From: JAGSOU01 sp049974865
GTDB taxonomy: Bacteria > Pseudomonadota > Alphaproteobacteria > Rhodobacterales > Rhodobacteraceae
Reading direction: 5' to 3'
DNA length: 64,000 nt
NCBI GenBank assembly: GCA_049974865.1
Contig: JBNGCX010000004.1
Coordinates: forward strand, 36,136 to 100,135
The position numbers were made by a program, and so were the translations under genes. A model generated the notes under the pieces. That model saw nothing but the letters and a program-made list of their open reading frames with translations. It searched no databases and was not told the origin of the DNA. The stretch's first letter is position 1. The number at the start of each line of letters is the position of its first letter. Shown piece by piece: positions 44,915 to 52,860 of the stretch.

Positions 44915-46252
44915 ATGCGTCTGACCCGCTATTTCCTGCCCGTCCTGAAAGAAACGCCCGCCGAGGCCCAGATCGTCAGCCACCGCTACATGCTGCGCGC
45001 CGGCATGATCCAGCAGGCCGCCGCAGGGATCTATTCCTGGCTGCCGCTGGGCTACAAGGTGCTGAAACGGATCGAGCAGATCGTCCACGAAGAGCAGGTC
45101 CGCGCCGGCCACATCCCGCTGCTGATGCCCACCCTGCAATCGGCAGACCTGTGGCGCGAAAGCGGCCGCTACGACGATTACGGCGAAGAAATGTTGCGCA
45201 TCACCGACCGGCACGGGCGCGACATGCTCTACGGTCCCACCAACGAAGAGTTGATCACCGACATCTTCCGCAGCCACGTGACCAGCTACAAGGAGCTGCC
45301 GCTGACGCTCTACCACATCCAGTGGAAGTTCCGCGACGAGATTCGCCCGCGCTTCGGCGTGATGCGGGGGCGCGAGTTCCTGATGAAGGACGGCTACAAT
45401 TTCGACCTGACGAAAGAGGACGCGCTGCACGCCTATAACCGCCACCTGGTCAGCTACCTGCGCACCTATGAGCGCATGGGCCTGCAGGCGATCCCGATGC
45501 GCGCCGACAGCGGCCCGATCGGCGGCGAGGATACCCATGAATTCCTGGTGCTGGCCGACACCGGCGAATCCGAGGTGTTCTACGACAGCGAGATTACCGA
45601 CCTGCGCTTCGGCGACCGCGAGATCGACTACGACAGCGTCGAGCAATGCCAGGCGGTGATGGAGGAATTCACCTCGCGCTACGCCCGCACCGACGAGACC
45701 CATGACGAGGCGCTGTTCAACCAGATCCCCGAAGAGCGCCGCCGCACCGCCCGCGGCATCGAGGTCGGCCAGATATTCTATTTCGGCACCAAGTATTCCG
45801 AGCCGATGGGCGCCACGGTGACCAATGACAGGGGCGAGCGCGTGCCGGTGCACATGGGCAGCCACGGCATCGGCGTGTCGCGCCTCGTGGGCGCGATCAT
45901 CGAGGCCAGCCACGATGACAAGGGCATCATCTGGCCCGAGGGCGTGACCCCCTTCCACTGCGGCATCGTGAACCTCAAGCAGGGCGACGCGGAGGCCGAC
46001 GCGGCCTGCGACGGTCTCTACAAGGCGCTGACCGCCGCCGGGCTGGAGCCGCTCTACGACGACCGCGAGGAACGCGCGGGCGCGAAATTCGCCACCATGG
46101 ACCTGATCGGCCTGCCCTGGCGCATCACCGTCGGTCCGCGCGGGCTGAAGAACGGCGTGGTCGAACTGACCTGCCGCCGCACCGGCGAAAGCGAAGAGCT
46201 GGCGCCCGAGGAGGCCGTGGCCCGCGTGGTGGAGATCTACGCGGGGCGGTAA
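44915..46252 (+). CDS. proS: Prolyl-tRNA synthetase, short alphaproteobacterial type
   Basis: 445 residues, without the large insertion of the E. coli enzyme. Class II motifs: motif 1 around LPLGYKVLKRIEQIV, motif 2 in QWKFRDEIRPRFGVMRGREFLMKDGYNFD, and motif 3 with GSHGIGVSRLVGAIIE. The C-terminal anticodon-binding domain is present (TRVGPRGL-like ITVGPRGLKNGVVEL). It joins proline to tRNA(Pro). The shorter form lacks the editing domain, as is usual in this class. The DUF2937 gene follows by four bases. Confidence 0.97.
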   Translation: MRLTRYFLPVLKETPAEAQIVSHRYMLRAGMIQQAAAGIYSWLPLGYKVLKRIEQIVHEEQVRAGHIPLLMPTLQSADLWRESGRYDDYGEEMLRITDRHGRDMLYGPTNEELITDIFRSHVTSYKELPLTLYHIQWKFRDEIRPRFGVMRGREFLMKDGYNFDLTKEDALHAYNRHLVSYLRTYERMGLQAIPMRADSGPIGGEDTHEFLVLADTGESEVFYDSEITDLRFGDREIDYDSVEQCQAVMEEFTSRYARTDETHDEALFNQIPEERRRTARGIEVGQIFYFGTKYSEPMGATVTNDRGERVPVHMGSHGIGVSRLVGAIIEASHDDKGIIWPEGVTPFHCGIVNLKQGDAEADAACDGLYKALTAAGLEPLYDDREERAGAKFATMDLIGLPWRITVGPRGLKNGVVELTCRRTGESEELAPEEAVARVVEIYAGR

Positions 46253-46256
46253 GGCG

Positions 46257-46749
46257 ATGATCCGGTCACTGGCCCTTGCGGGGGGGATCGCGGGGGGCCG
46301 TGGCCCTGTCGCAATTCCCCGAATTCTCGCAGCAATACATGCAGCGCCTTTCCGGCGCGGTGAATGAGCTGCGGCCGGTCGCGCTGGCCTTCGATGTCAG
46401 CGCGAAAACGGCGGGGCTGAGCCGCGACGAGGCGCTGGCGCGGCTGGAAGGATCGGAATTCGAAGAGGCGCTGCGCGAGACGATGGCAGGGCAACTGGCC
46501 CGCTACGACCGGCTGTCGCAGGATTATGCCAGCCTCAAGGGCAAGGCGCCGCTGGGGCGGCTGGCCGAACTCTGGCGCTTCTCCGACCCCGGCCTGGCGC
46601 GCCGCACCTGGGAGGAATTCCGCCCCGCCGTGCCCGCCACCGCGGACGGGCTGATCTGCGCGGGTATCGGCTATGTCACCGGCTGGCTGGCGGTCATGGG
46701 GCTGGTCGCCGGGCTGCGCCGCCTGTTTCGCCGCCGCCGGCCGGCGTGA
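46257..46749 (+). pseudogene. DUF2937-family membrane protein with a one-base frameshift
   Basis: From the ATG at 46257 the frame reads MIRSLALAGGIAG, the family start, and then runs off into other sequence. The rest of the protein (AVALSQFPEFSQQYMQRLSG, continuing to a C-terminal membrane helix GLICAGIGYVTGWLAVMGLVAGL and the stop at 46749) is in the next frame. The break lies in a run of six G at 46292-46297; five would restore MIRSLALAGGIAGAVALSQF. The remainder looks undamaged, so this is either a fresh mutation, a phase-variable tract or a sequencing error. A truncated form from an internal start near 46276 is possible. It follows proS by four bases. Confidence 0.8.
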
Positions 46750-46752
46750 CGC

Positions 46753-46869
46753 TCAGACCAGCCCGCGCAGGGCGAACCCCAGCAGCGCCAGCAGGCCCAC
46801 CGCGTTCAGGGCCACGTAGGCCAGGGCGATGCGGCGCCGCAGGGGCAGGTGGGATAGCCATCTAGTCAT
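46753..46869 (-). CDS. Possible 38-residue membrane microprotein coupled to the ferric reductase-like gene
   Basis: A short frame reads MTRWLSHLPLRRRI followed by a hydrophobic helix ALAYVALNAVGLLALLGFAL and ends RGLV. The basic N-terminus and single helix suit a small inner-membrane protein. Its ATG overlaps the last eight bases of the preceding gene (46862-48181), so translation could be coupled. There is no clear ribosome site of its own beyond that overlap. Evidence is composition and position only. If real it could accompany the membrane reductase. Confidence 0.48.
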   Translation of the reverse strand: MTRWLSHLPLRRRIALAYVALNAVGLLALLGFALRGLV

Positions 46870-48181
46870 AGCTGAACCTCTCCGACAGGATGTTGCCCGA
46901 GGGCACGCCGTGCGCGATCAGCGCGTCCTCCACCGCTTCCAGCATCGGCGGCGGGCCGCAGAGCACGTAGAGCCATTCCTTGTGCTCGGGGCCCCCGAAA
47001 TGGGCGCGCAGCAACTCCGGGGTGACAATCCCGGTTTCGCCCTGCCAGCCCTCCGGCGGCTCGCTCAGCACATGGGTCAGGCGAGTGCCCTGCGCCCGGG
47101 CCAGCTTGTCCAGCTCGTCGCGGCGGGCGATCTGGTCTTCGCTGCGGTTGCCGTAAATCAGCGCCGTGGGGCGCGTGTCGCCGCGCGCGTGAAGTTCTCG
47201 CAGGATGCCCATCATCGGCGCGATGCCCACGCCGCCCGCGATCAGCGCGATTCCCGGCGCCTTGTGATCGGTGACGGTCAGGTGGCCGTGCGGGCCGTCG
47301 AGGTAGGCGCGGCTACCGGGTTTGACCTGCCCGATGGTGCGGGTGAAGTCGCCCAGTTCCTTGATGATGAAGCTGACCTCCGGCCCGGCCGAGGGGGCGG
47401 AGCTGATCGAAAACGGGTTTTCGTGCGGGCCGAAAGGCGTGTTGCGGATGTTCAGCCAGGCGAATTGCCCGGCTCGGTAGCGAAAGGCGAAGTCGCGTTC
47501 CGGGCGCAGGGCGACCTCCCATGTGCGCTCGGCCACCGGTTCAACCGAGACAACCCTCCACGGCCGGCGCAACTGCGCCAGCGGCGTCAGCACATAGACA
47601 TAGGCCAGCGCGAACAGCGCGATGCCCAGCAGGACCAGCCAGACGGTGGCCATCGCCGGATCGGCGCTGTATCGGCCCGCGCGCAGGCTGTGCAGCACGC
47701 CGAACCCCGCGATCAGCGCCGCGCCGATCCCATGCATCAGGCGCCATGTCTCGTACCGGTAGCCCAGCGCGTTGCGGCCAATGGCCATCAGCACCAGCGC
47801 GGGCAACAGCAGCCAGGCGATCATGCCCGGCCAGATCGCCGCGAAATCGTGCATCACGAAGAATTGTCGGTTCACGTCCCAGTTCGGCGCGGGCGCGCGG
47901 CGGGTGGTGTAGAGGAAGGGATGCACCACCGCGAGGATGGCCGCGCCGCGGGCCAGCAGCTGATGCATCCGCATCACGATATCGGTGCCCACCCGGCGCG
48001 CCACGAAGCGGTAGCGGCCCAGCAGCAAAAACTCGGCCAGGATCACCGCCAGCGCCAGGATCCCCGCGCCCGAGGCCAGTTCGTCGGCGACGGAACGCGG
48101 CGCCGGCCCCTGCGCCCAAGCCAGCCCCAGCGGCAGCAGCGTCGCGAACAGGTAGAGAAGGATCAGAAGCCCTGCCGGCAT
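46862..48181 (-). CDS. Ferric reductase-like flavocytochrome with FAD/NAD(P) domains
   Basis: 439 residues. About six membrane helices (residues 1-215) include paired His for haem b (VMRMHQLLARGAAILAVVHPFLY, LMHGIGAALIAGFGVLHSLRAG). The cytosolic part is an FNR-type module: FRYRAGQFAWLNI, ENPFSISSAP binds FAD and GGVGIAPMMGILREL and VLCGPPPMLEAVEDAL form the nucleotide site. It moves electrons from NAD(P)H across the membrane, probably to a metal or other periplasmic acceptor. Related proteins include the NOX/FRE family. The gene is divergent from lolC. The acceptor is unknown. Confidence 0.87.
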   Translation of the reverse strand: MPAGLLILLYLFATLLPLGLAWAQGPAPRSVADELASGAGILALAVILAEFLLLGRYRFVARRVGTDIVMRMHQLLARGAAILAVVHPFLYTTRRAPAPNWDVNRQFFVMHDFAAIWPGMIAWLLLPALVLMAIGRNALGYRYETWRLMHGIGAALIAGFGVLHSLRAGRYSADPAMATVWLVLLGIALFALAYVYVLTPLAQLRRPWRVVSVEPVAERTWEVALRPERDFAFRYRAGQFAWLNIRNTPFGPHENPFSISSAPSAGPEVSFIIKELGDFTRTIGQVKPGSRAYLDGPHGHLTVTDHKAPGIALIAGGVGIAPMMGILRELHARGDTRPTALIYGNRSEDQIARRDELDKLARAQGTRLTHVLSEPPEGWQGETGIVTPELLRAHFGGPEHKEWLYVLCGPPPMLEAVEDALIAHGVPSGNILSERFSYD

Positions 48182-48349
48182 GATCGGAGTCTCCCTTGCT
48201 ATCCCCCTAGGGCTAGCGTTCCGCGTACTGAAAAACCAGAAAAAAACCGGGCGTCAGAGGGCGGAAACCCGCCGTCTGCGGCACAGGTTGCGGCTTGACC
48301 CCCCGCGACGTTCGCCGCACTGTCCGCGCCAAGCAGAACAGGAGCAGAC

Positions 48350-49636
48350 GTGGCCAACCGCACCGCCCCCTTTGCCGGTTTCGAATGGATGATCGCCTGG
48401 CGCTACCTGCGCGCGCGCCGCTCGGAGGGCGGTGTCAGCGTAATGACCTGGATCTCGCTGATCGGAATCACCCTGGCGGTCTTCGCCCTCATCGCCACCC
48501 TCGCGGTGCGGGCCGGGTTCCGGGCCGAGTTCGTGGACACGATCCTGGGCGCCAATGCCCATGTCACGGTCTATTCCAGCCTCTACGTCACCGAATCCGG
48601 GCAGACCACCCGCGCCATCCCCGATTTCCGGGACATGGCCGGGCGACTGCGCCAGGTCGAGGGCGTGACCCGCGTGGCGCCGCTGGTGAAGGGGCAGGTC
48701 ATGGCCAGCGCCGGGGGGCGCAACGCCGGCGTCGAGGTTTTCGGCATCGCGCAGGACGACCTGATGACCATCCCCCGCGTCGCCGGCTCGGAAGAGGCCG
48801 TGGGCGACATCGCGCGTTTCAATGACGGGATCGCCATCGGCTCGGGCGTGGCGCGCGAGCTGGGGGTGGGCGTGGGCGACCGGATCAAGCTGATCTCGCC
48901 CGACGGGGTCAAGACGGCCTTCGGCACCAGCCCCCGGGTCAAGGCCTACGAGGTGGTCTATATCTTCACCGCCGGGCGCTACGACATCGACCGCACCCGC
49001 GTCTACATGCCCTTCGCCGAGGCGCAGAGCTATTTCAACCGCGAGGGGGTGGCCGACGAGATGGAGGTCATGGTGGCCGAGCCCGAGGACATCGACGACA
49101 TGGCCCCGGCGCTGCTGCGCGCGGGCGGCGAGCGGGTCATGCTGTGGACATGGCGCGACGCCTCGGGCGCCTTCCTGCGCGCGTTGGATATCGAGGACAA
49201 CGTGATGTTCATCATCATGGCGATCCTCGTCCTGATCGCGGCGATGAACATCATCTCGGGGCTCATCATGCTGGTGAAGAACAAGGGGGGCGATATCGGC
49301 ATCCTGCGCACCATGGGCCTGACCGAGGGCTCGATCCTGCGCGTCTTCTTCATCTGCGGCGCGTCGATCGGGATCGTGGGCACGGTTCTGGGGGTGACAC
49401 TGGGCTGCCTCTTCGCGATCTATATCGACCCGATCTTTTCGGCGGTGAACTATATCGCCGGGGGCGGCGTGTGGGACCCGTCGATCCGCGGCATCTACAA
49501 CCTGCCGGCCAAGCTGCAGGCGGGCGACGTGATCTCGGCCGTGGTGCTGTCGCTGGGGCTGTCCTTCGTGGTCACCATCTTCCCCGCCCGCCGCGCGGCG
49601 CGGATGAACCCGGTGGAGGCGCTGCGCTATGAATAG
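48350..49636 (+). CDS. lolC: Lipoprotein-releasing ABC transporter permease LolC/LolE
   Basis: 428 residues. The N-terminal part has FEWMIAWRYLRARRSEGGVSVMTWISLIGITLAV, then a large periplasmic domain of about 230 residues, and the MacB/FtsX-like membrane half (MNIISGLIMLVKNKGGDIGILRTMGLTEGSILRVFF, ending AARMNPVEALRYE). With LolD it extracts outer-membrane lipoproteins from the inner membrane. The start is GTG with AGGAGCAGAC upstream. Only one permease gene is present, as is usual in alphaproteobacteria where one protein forms a homodimer. It overlaps lolD by eight bases. Confidence 0.93.
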   Translation: MANRTAPFAGFEWMIAWRYLRARRSEGGVSVMTWISLIGITLAVFALIATLAVRAGFRAEFVDTILGANAHVTVYSSLYVTESGQTTRAIPDFRDMAGRLRQVEGVTRVAPLVKGQVMASAGGRNAGVEVFGIAQDDLMTIPRVAGSEEAVGDIARFNDGIAIGSGVARELGVGVGDRIKLISPDGVKTAFGTSPRVKAYEVVYIFTAGRYDIDRTRVYMPFAEAQSYFNREGVADEMEVMVAEPEDIDDMAPALLRAGGERVMLWTWRDASGAFLRALDIEDNVMFIIMAILVLIAAMNIISGLIMLVKNKGGDIGILRTMGLTEGSILRVFFICGASIGIVGTVLGVTLGCLFAIYIDPIFSAVNYIAGGGVWDPSIRGIYNLPAKLQAGDVISAVVLSLGLSFVVTIFPARRAARMNPVEALRYE

Positions 49637-50330
49637 GCCGGTTCTGGAACTGGAGGCGATCGACAAGGCTTATAACAAGGGCCTGCCGGGCGAGGTGCGC
49701 GTACTGCATGGCGCGTCGCTCGCCGTCCAGCCGGGCGAGGTGGTGGCCCTGGTCGCGCCCTCGGGGGCGGGCAAGTCGACGCTGTTGCATATCGCGGGGC
49801 TGCTGGACCGGCCCGACGCGGGGCGCGTGATCATCGGCGGCGCCGAGATGACCGGCCAGTCCGACCGCCGCCGCACCACCACCCGCCGCGCCGAGGTGGG
49901 TTTCGTCTACCAGTTCCACCACCTGCTGCCGGAATTCACCGCGCTGGAGAACATCGTGCTGCCGCAGCTTGCCGCCGGGCGCAGGCGCGCCGAGGCCGAG
50001 GCGCGGGCGCGCGACCTGCTGGACCGCGTCGGCGTCGAGCCCCGCGCCGATCACCGCCCCGCCGAGTTGTCGGGCGGCGAGCAGCAGCGCGTGGCCTTCT
50101 GCCGGGCGCTGGCCAATGGACCGCGCCTGCTTCTGGCCGACGAGCCGACCGGCAACCTCGACCCGGCGACGGCGGACCGGGTCTTTGCCACGCTGATGGA
50201 CCTGGTGCGCGAGACCGGCCTGTCGGCGCTCATCGCAACGCACAACCTCGAGCTGGCCGCCCGCATGGACCGCGAGTTGCATCTCGAGGGCGGGCACTTG
50301 GCGTCCCCGCCGCGCCCGTCCGAAGGTTGA
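49629..50330 (+). CDS. lolD: Lipoprotein-releasing ABC ATPase LolD
   Basis: 233 residues, the standard length. Walker A is APSGAGKST (43-51), with Ala where the consensus has Gly; signature LSGGEQQRVAFCRAL; Walker B LLLADEPTGNLD; H-loop in ALIATHN. It drives release of lipoproteins by LolC. The Ala in the first Walker position is likely tolerated, as the KST part is intact. It overlaps lolC by eight bases and converges with the DMT gene across three bases. Confidence 0.94.
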   Translation: MNRPVLELEAIDKAYNKGLPGEVRVLHGASLAVQPGEVVALVAPSGAGKSTLLHIAGLLDRPDAGRVIIGGAEMTGQSDRRRTTTRRAEVGFVYQFHHLLPEFTALENIVLPQLAAGRRRAEAEARARDLLDRVGVEPRADHRPAELSGGEQQRVAFCRALANGPRLLLADEPTGNLDPATADRVFATLMDLVRETGLSALIATHNLELAARMDRELHLEGGHLASPPRPSEG

Positions 50331-50333
50331 GCG

Positions 50334-50780
50334 CTACGCCCGCTGGGTGACGAACACGCCCGCCGCCATCAGCGCGATGCCGGCGGCGCGGGTCAGGCTC
50401 AGCGGTTCCACCCGCGCGCCCATCAGGCCGAAATGATCGATCGCCGCGGCCGAGACGAGCTGCCCCAGCAGCACGAAGAACACCGCGTTGCCCACCCCGA
50501 AATGCGGCGCGATGAAGGTGATGGACAGCACGTAGAACGCCACCAGCAGCCCGGCCAGGAACAGGTGCCTCGGCGCGGCCAGAAGATCGGCCATCGCCGC
50601 CGGGCCGGTGACCATCAGCACCAGCAGCGTGCCGCCCAGCGCCACGGTGAACAGGCAGGCCGCCGCCGCCACGGGCGAACCCAGTCGCACGCCCAGCGCC
50701 GCGTTCAGCGCCGCCAGAACGGGGATGCCGATGCCCGCGGCCAGCATCACCGCGGCGTATTTCAGGGTGGTCATGTCCAT
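50334..50780 (-). CDS. YdcZ/DUF606-type DMT transporter
   Basis: 148 residues with four or five helices (LKYAAVMLAAGIGIPVLAALNAALG, LFTVALGGTLLVLMVTGP, FLAGLLVAFYVLSITFIAPHFG). FIAPHFGVGNAVFFVLLGQLVSA and the closing RAAGIALMAAGVFV match the small DMT family DUF606/YdcZ. Such proteins probably work as dimers, and substrates are unknown. The start at 50780 has CAGGAGGAGGAC upstream; longer frames upstream are not homologous. Confidence 0.85.
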   Translation of the reverse strand: MDMTTLKYAAVMLAAGIGIPVLAALNAALGVRLGSPVAAAACLFTVALGGTLLVLMVTGPAAMADLLAAPRHLFLAGLLVAFYVLSITFIAPHFGVGNAVFFVLLGQLVSAAAIDHFGLMGARVEPLSLTRAAGIALMAAGVFVTQRA

Positions 50781-50913
50781 CGAGTCCTCCTCCTGTCGCG
50801 GGGCCACGCTAGCCGCGGCGCGGGCGCGGGGGAAGGGGCGCGTGGCATGCCCCATTGCATGGCGGCGGGCGGCGTGGTTCTCTGGGGCGAAGCCAATGAC
50901 AAGGAGGCCCGAG

Positions 50914-51318
50914 ATGCGAGCCCTTCTCGCCCTCACCCCCGCCGCGGCGCTGGCCGTTCTGGCGGGCTGCGTCACCCCCCCGGCCGAGCCGGTGGGCCGC
51001 GCCCTGTTCCTCGACTACTGCGCCGCCTGCCACGGGACCGAGGCGCGGGGCGATGGCCCCGCCGCCGCCGAGCTGGACGTGCCGCCCCCCGACCTGACCC
51101 GGATCGCAGCGCGCAATGGCGGGGTGTTCCCGGGGGCGCAGGTGATGTCGGTGATCGACGGCTACACGAGGGCCGATCAGCACGGCGGCTCGATGCCCGA
51201 GTTCGGCGCGCTGCTGGAGGGCCCGGTGATCCGCTACGACAGCGGCGACGGCCGCCTGACGCCGACGCCGACGCCGCTGGTCGACCTGGCGGCCTACCTG
51301 GAGAGCATTCAGCAATAG
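50914..51318 (+). CDS. Lipoprotein-type small c-type cytochrome
   Basis: 134 residues. The signal ends with lipobox LAGC (Cys19), so it is likely lipid-anchored. The haem site CAACH lies at residues 36-40; the sixth ligand is probably the Met in GGSMPEFGALLEG. The segment PDLTRIAARNGGVFPGAQVMSVIDG recurs in the cytochromes at 51348 and 55013. AAGGAGG precedes the ATG. It probably carries electrons in the periplasm, with no known partner here. Confidence 0.87.
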   Translation: MRALLALTPAAALAVLAGCVTPPAEPVGRALFLDYCAACHGTEARGDGPAAAELDVPPPDLTRIAARNGGVFPGAQVMSVIDGYTRADQHGGSMPEFGALLEGPVIRYDSGDGRLTPTPTPLVDLAAYLESIQQ

Positions 51319-51347
51319 GGCCGGTGACCGGCCCGGGAGAGGAGCCG

Positions 51348-51746
51348 ATGAAACCCCATGCAATCGCCGCCGCGCTGGCCGCACTGTCCGCTGCCCCGGC
51401 CGCGGCGCAGGACCCCCGCGTCGGGGCCGAGATCTACCGCACCCATTGCGCCACCTGCCACGGGATCGAGGCGCAGGGCGACGGCCCCATGGCCGAGATC
51501 CTGGCCGTCGACACGCCCGGCCTGACGCGCCTCGCGGCCGAGAATGACGGGGAGTTCCCGCTGCTTCGCGTGATGCGCCAGGTCGACGGGCGCGACCCGA
51601 TGCTGGCGCATGGCGGGGTGATGCCGCTGTTCGGCGACTATTTCGAGGGCAACACCCTGGCGGTGCAGGGGCCGGGCGGCCAGCCGATCCTGACCAGCCA
51701 GCCCATCGCGGACCTCACCGCCTGGCTGGCCTCGATCCAGGAATAG
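51348..51746 (+). CDS. Small periplasmic c-type cytochrome
   Basis: 132 residues with a cleavable signal (MKPHAIAAALAALSAAPAAAQ). The haem motif is CATCH (residues 34-38) and the likely axial Met lies in GGVMPLFGDYFEG. The LTRLAAENDGEFPLLRVMRQVDGR segment and the closing WLASIQE are shared with its neighbours at 50914 and 55013. It lies 29 bases after the first cytochrome gene and is probably co-transcribed. It faces the thioesterase gene tail to tail. Confidence 0.88.
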   Translation: MKPHAIAAALAALSAAPAAAQDPRVGAEIYRTHCATCHGIEAQGDGPMAEILAVDTPGLTRLAAENDGEFPLLRVMRQVDGRDPMLAHGGVMPLFGDYFEGNTLAVQGPGGQPILTSQPIADLTAWLASIQE

Positions 51747-51747
51747 C

Positions 51748-52152
51748 TCAGGGCACGTAGAAGGTGGCCGTGGCGCTGGCCACCGCCTTGCCCGAGGGCT
51801 GGGCCACCATCTCGGCGCGGGTGAAGACCAGCGCCTTGCCCGCGCGCACGATCTCGGCCCGGCAGGTGATGGAATCGCCGGTGCCGGGGCGCAGGAACTG
51901 GGTGTCGAGATTGGTGGTGGCGACGGGTCTGAACTCGCCGAAATGCCCGGCGGTGGCCAGCACCATCGTGGTGTCCGCCATCGCCGCCAGCGCCTGCCCC
52001 GAGACGATGCCGCCCACCCGCGCTAGTTTTTCGGTCAGGGGCATGGAGGTGAGGACATGGGTGGCGGCGATCTCCTCGACCGTGAGGTCGAGGTCGAGCA
52101 CCCATCGGGCGAAGTTTTCATTGAGAAAGCTCTGGGCGTCGGCGGGGGTCAT
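51748..52152 (-). CDS. PaaI-type hotdog-fold thioesterase
   Basis: 134 residues. The hotdog pattern is seen in GGIVSGQALAAMADTTMVLATAG, where Asp39 of the usual D-x-x-x-x motif is in AADTTMV-like position, and ATTNLDTQFLRPGTGDSITCRAEIVRAGKALVFTRAEM. Such enzymes hydrolyse acyl-CoA or aroyl-CoA thioesters. The substrate is unknown. It is the only gene on its side of a 243-base non-coding gap. Confidence 0.83.
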   Translation of the reverse strand: MTPADAQSFLNENFARWVLDLDLTVEEIAATHVLTSMPLTEKLARVGGIVSGQALAAMADTTMVLATAGHFGEFRPVATTNLDTQFLRPGTGDSITCRAEIVRAGKALVFTRAEMVAQPSGKAVASATATFYVP

Positions 52153-52395
52153 GGCGCTCCTCGGATGTGTTGCCGGCTCACCCTAATCGCCTGCCCGGGG
52201 CCGTGCCAACCCACCGCTGCACAGGCGCAGGATTTCGCCCCGCGCGCCGCCGTCTCAGTTAACTCCGCCCGGGGCGCGAAGCAACCCGGGCCGCGCCCGA
52301 CCGTTCATCGGGCTTTCGCCGCGCCACTGGCGCGACGGTCCCTCTTCACCCCAGGGCGGGCGCGATTTGCGCCCACCCTCGGGCCGGGCGCGGCC
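52153..52395. other. Non-coding gap with two short hairpins
   Basis: GC-rich, no gene supported. It holds the hairpins CGCGCC-ACT-GGCGCG (52320-52334) and GGGCGC-GATTT-GCGCCC (52358-52374). Neither has a T-run, so neither is a clear terminator. It marks the sharp change to the AT-rich gene at 52396. Confidence 0.4.
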
Positions 52396-52860
52396 CTAAT
52401 CTATTTCGCGGAAGGACAAGTAAGGTTTGAATTTGTCAAAGATTGGAACAAGCTGATCGGCGAGCCACGCTAATTCAATGTTTTCTTTTTCAACAATATC
52501 GGATCGTTTCTGTCCAACAGGAAGCCCTTCTAACTGCTTTTGATACATGCGCATTTGTCCGGCGCGCGTACGTATCTCCATCAAATATTTGGAAATATCA
52601 TCTTTGAAGAGAAAGCGTGCACGTTGGCAGGTGTCTGTGAATTTCCAATAGCTTTCTTCTGAGTATTTCGCTTCTCGCAAAATCTCTGACAAGAAGGCTT
52701 GGCTCTCCTTAAACACCTGCCAGCGTCGGTCGAAAAGCTTTTCCCTCAGGGTAGCACGGTTCACACGCCATTGTTGGAAAGCGATATAGGCAACGACCGA
52801 AGCGACTAAAGTTGGGCCCAGCGCCTTAAGGTACTCGGTCCAGTGTATGGCGTCACTCAA
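52396..52860 (-). CDS. AT-rich orphan gene: membrane-anchored coiled-coil-like protein
   Basis: 154 residues from a TTG start that overlaps the parE stop (TTGA). A single N-terminal helix (ALGPTLVASVVAYIAFQQW) is followed by a long, charged helical part: TLREKLFDRRWQVFKESQAFL, FTDTCQRARFLFKDD, and a Lys/Glu-rich tail. The pattern of a helix then REKLFDRRWQVFKES recalls a widespread uncharacterised family of small membrane-anchored proteins. G+C is far lower than its neighbours: bases 52441-52500 hold 24 G+C of 60, against 40 of 60 at 52921-52980. That suggests recent acquisition. A later start is possible, but none is better supported. Function unknown. Confidence 0.65.
   Translation of the reverse strand: MSDAIHWTEYLKALGPTLVASVVAYIAFQQWRVNRATLREKLFDRRWQVFKESQAFLSEILREAKYSEESYWKFTDTCQRARFLFKDDISKYLMEIRTRAGQMRMYQKQLEGLPVGQKRSDIVEKENIELAWLADQLVPIFDKFKPYLSFREID

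Noticed and set aside
48241..48349. A promoter for lolC from TTGACC (48295) with CACTGT
   Set aside because: The -10 is too weak to list; the gap is real and must hold promoters for both directions.
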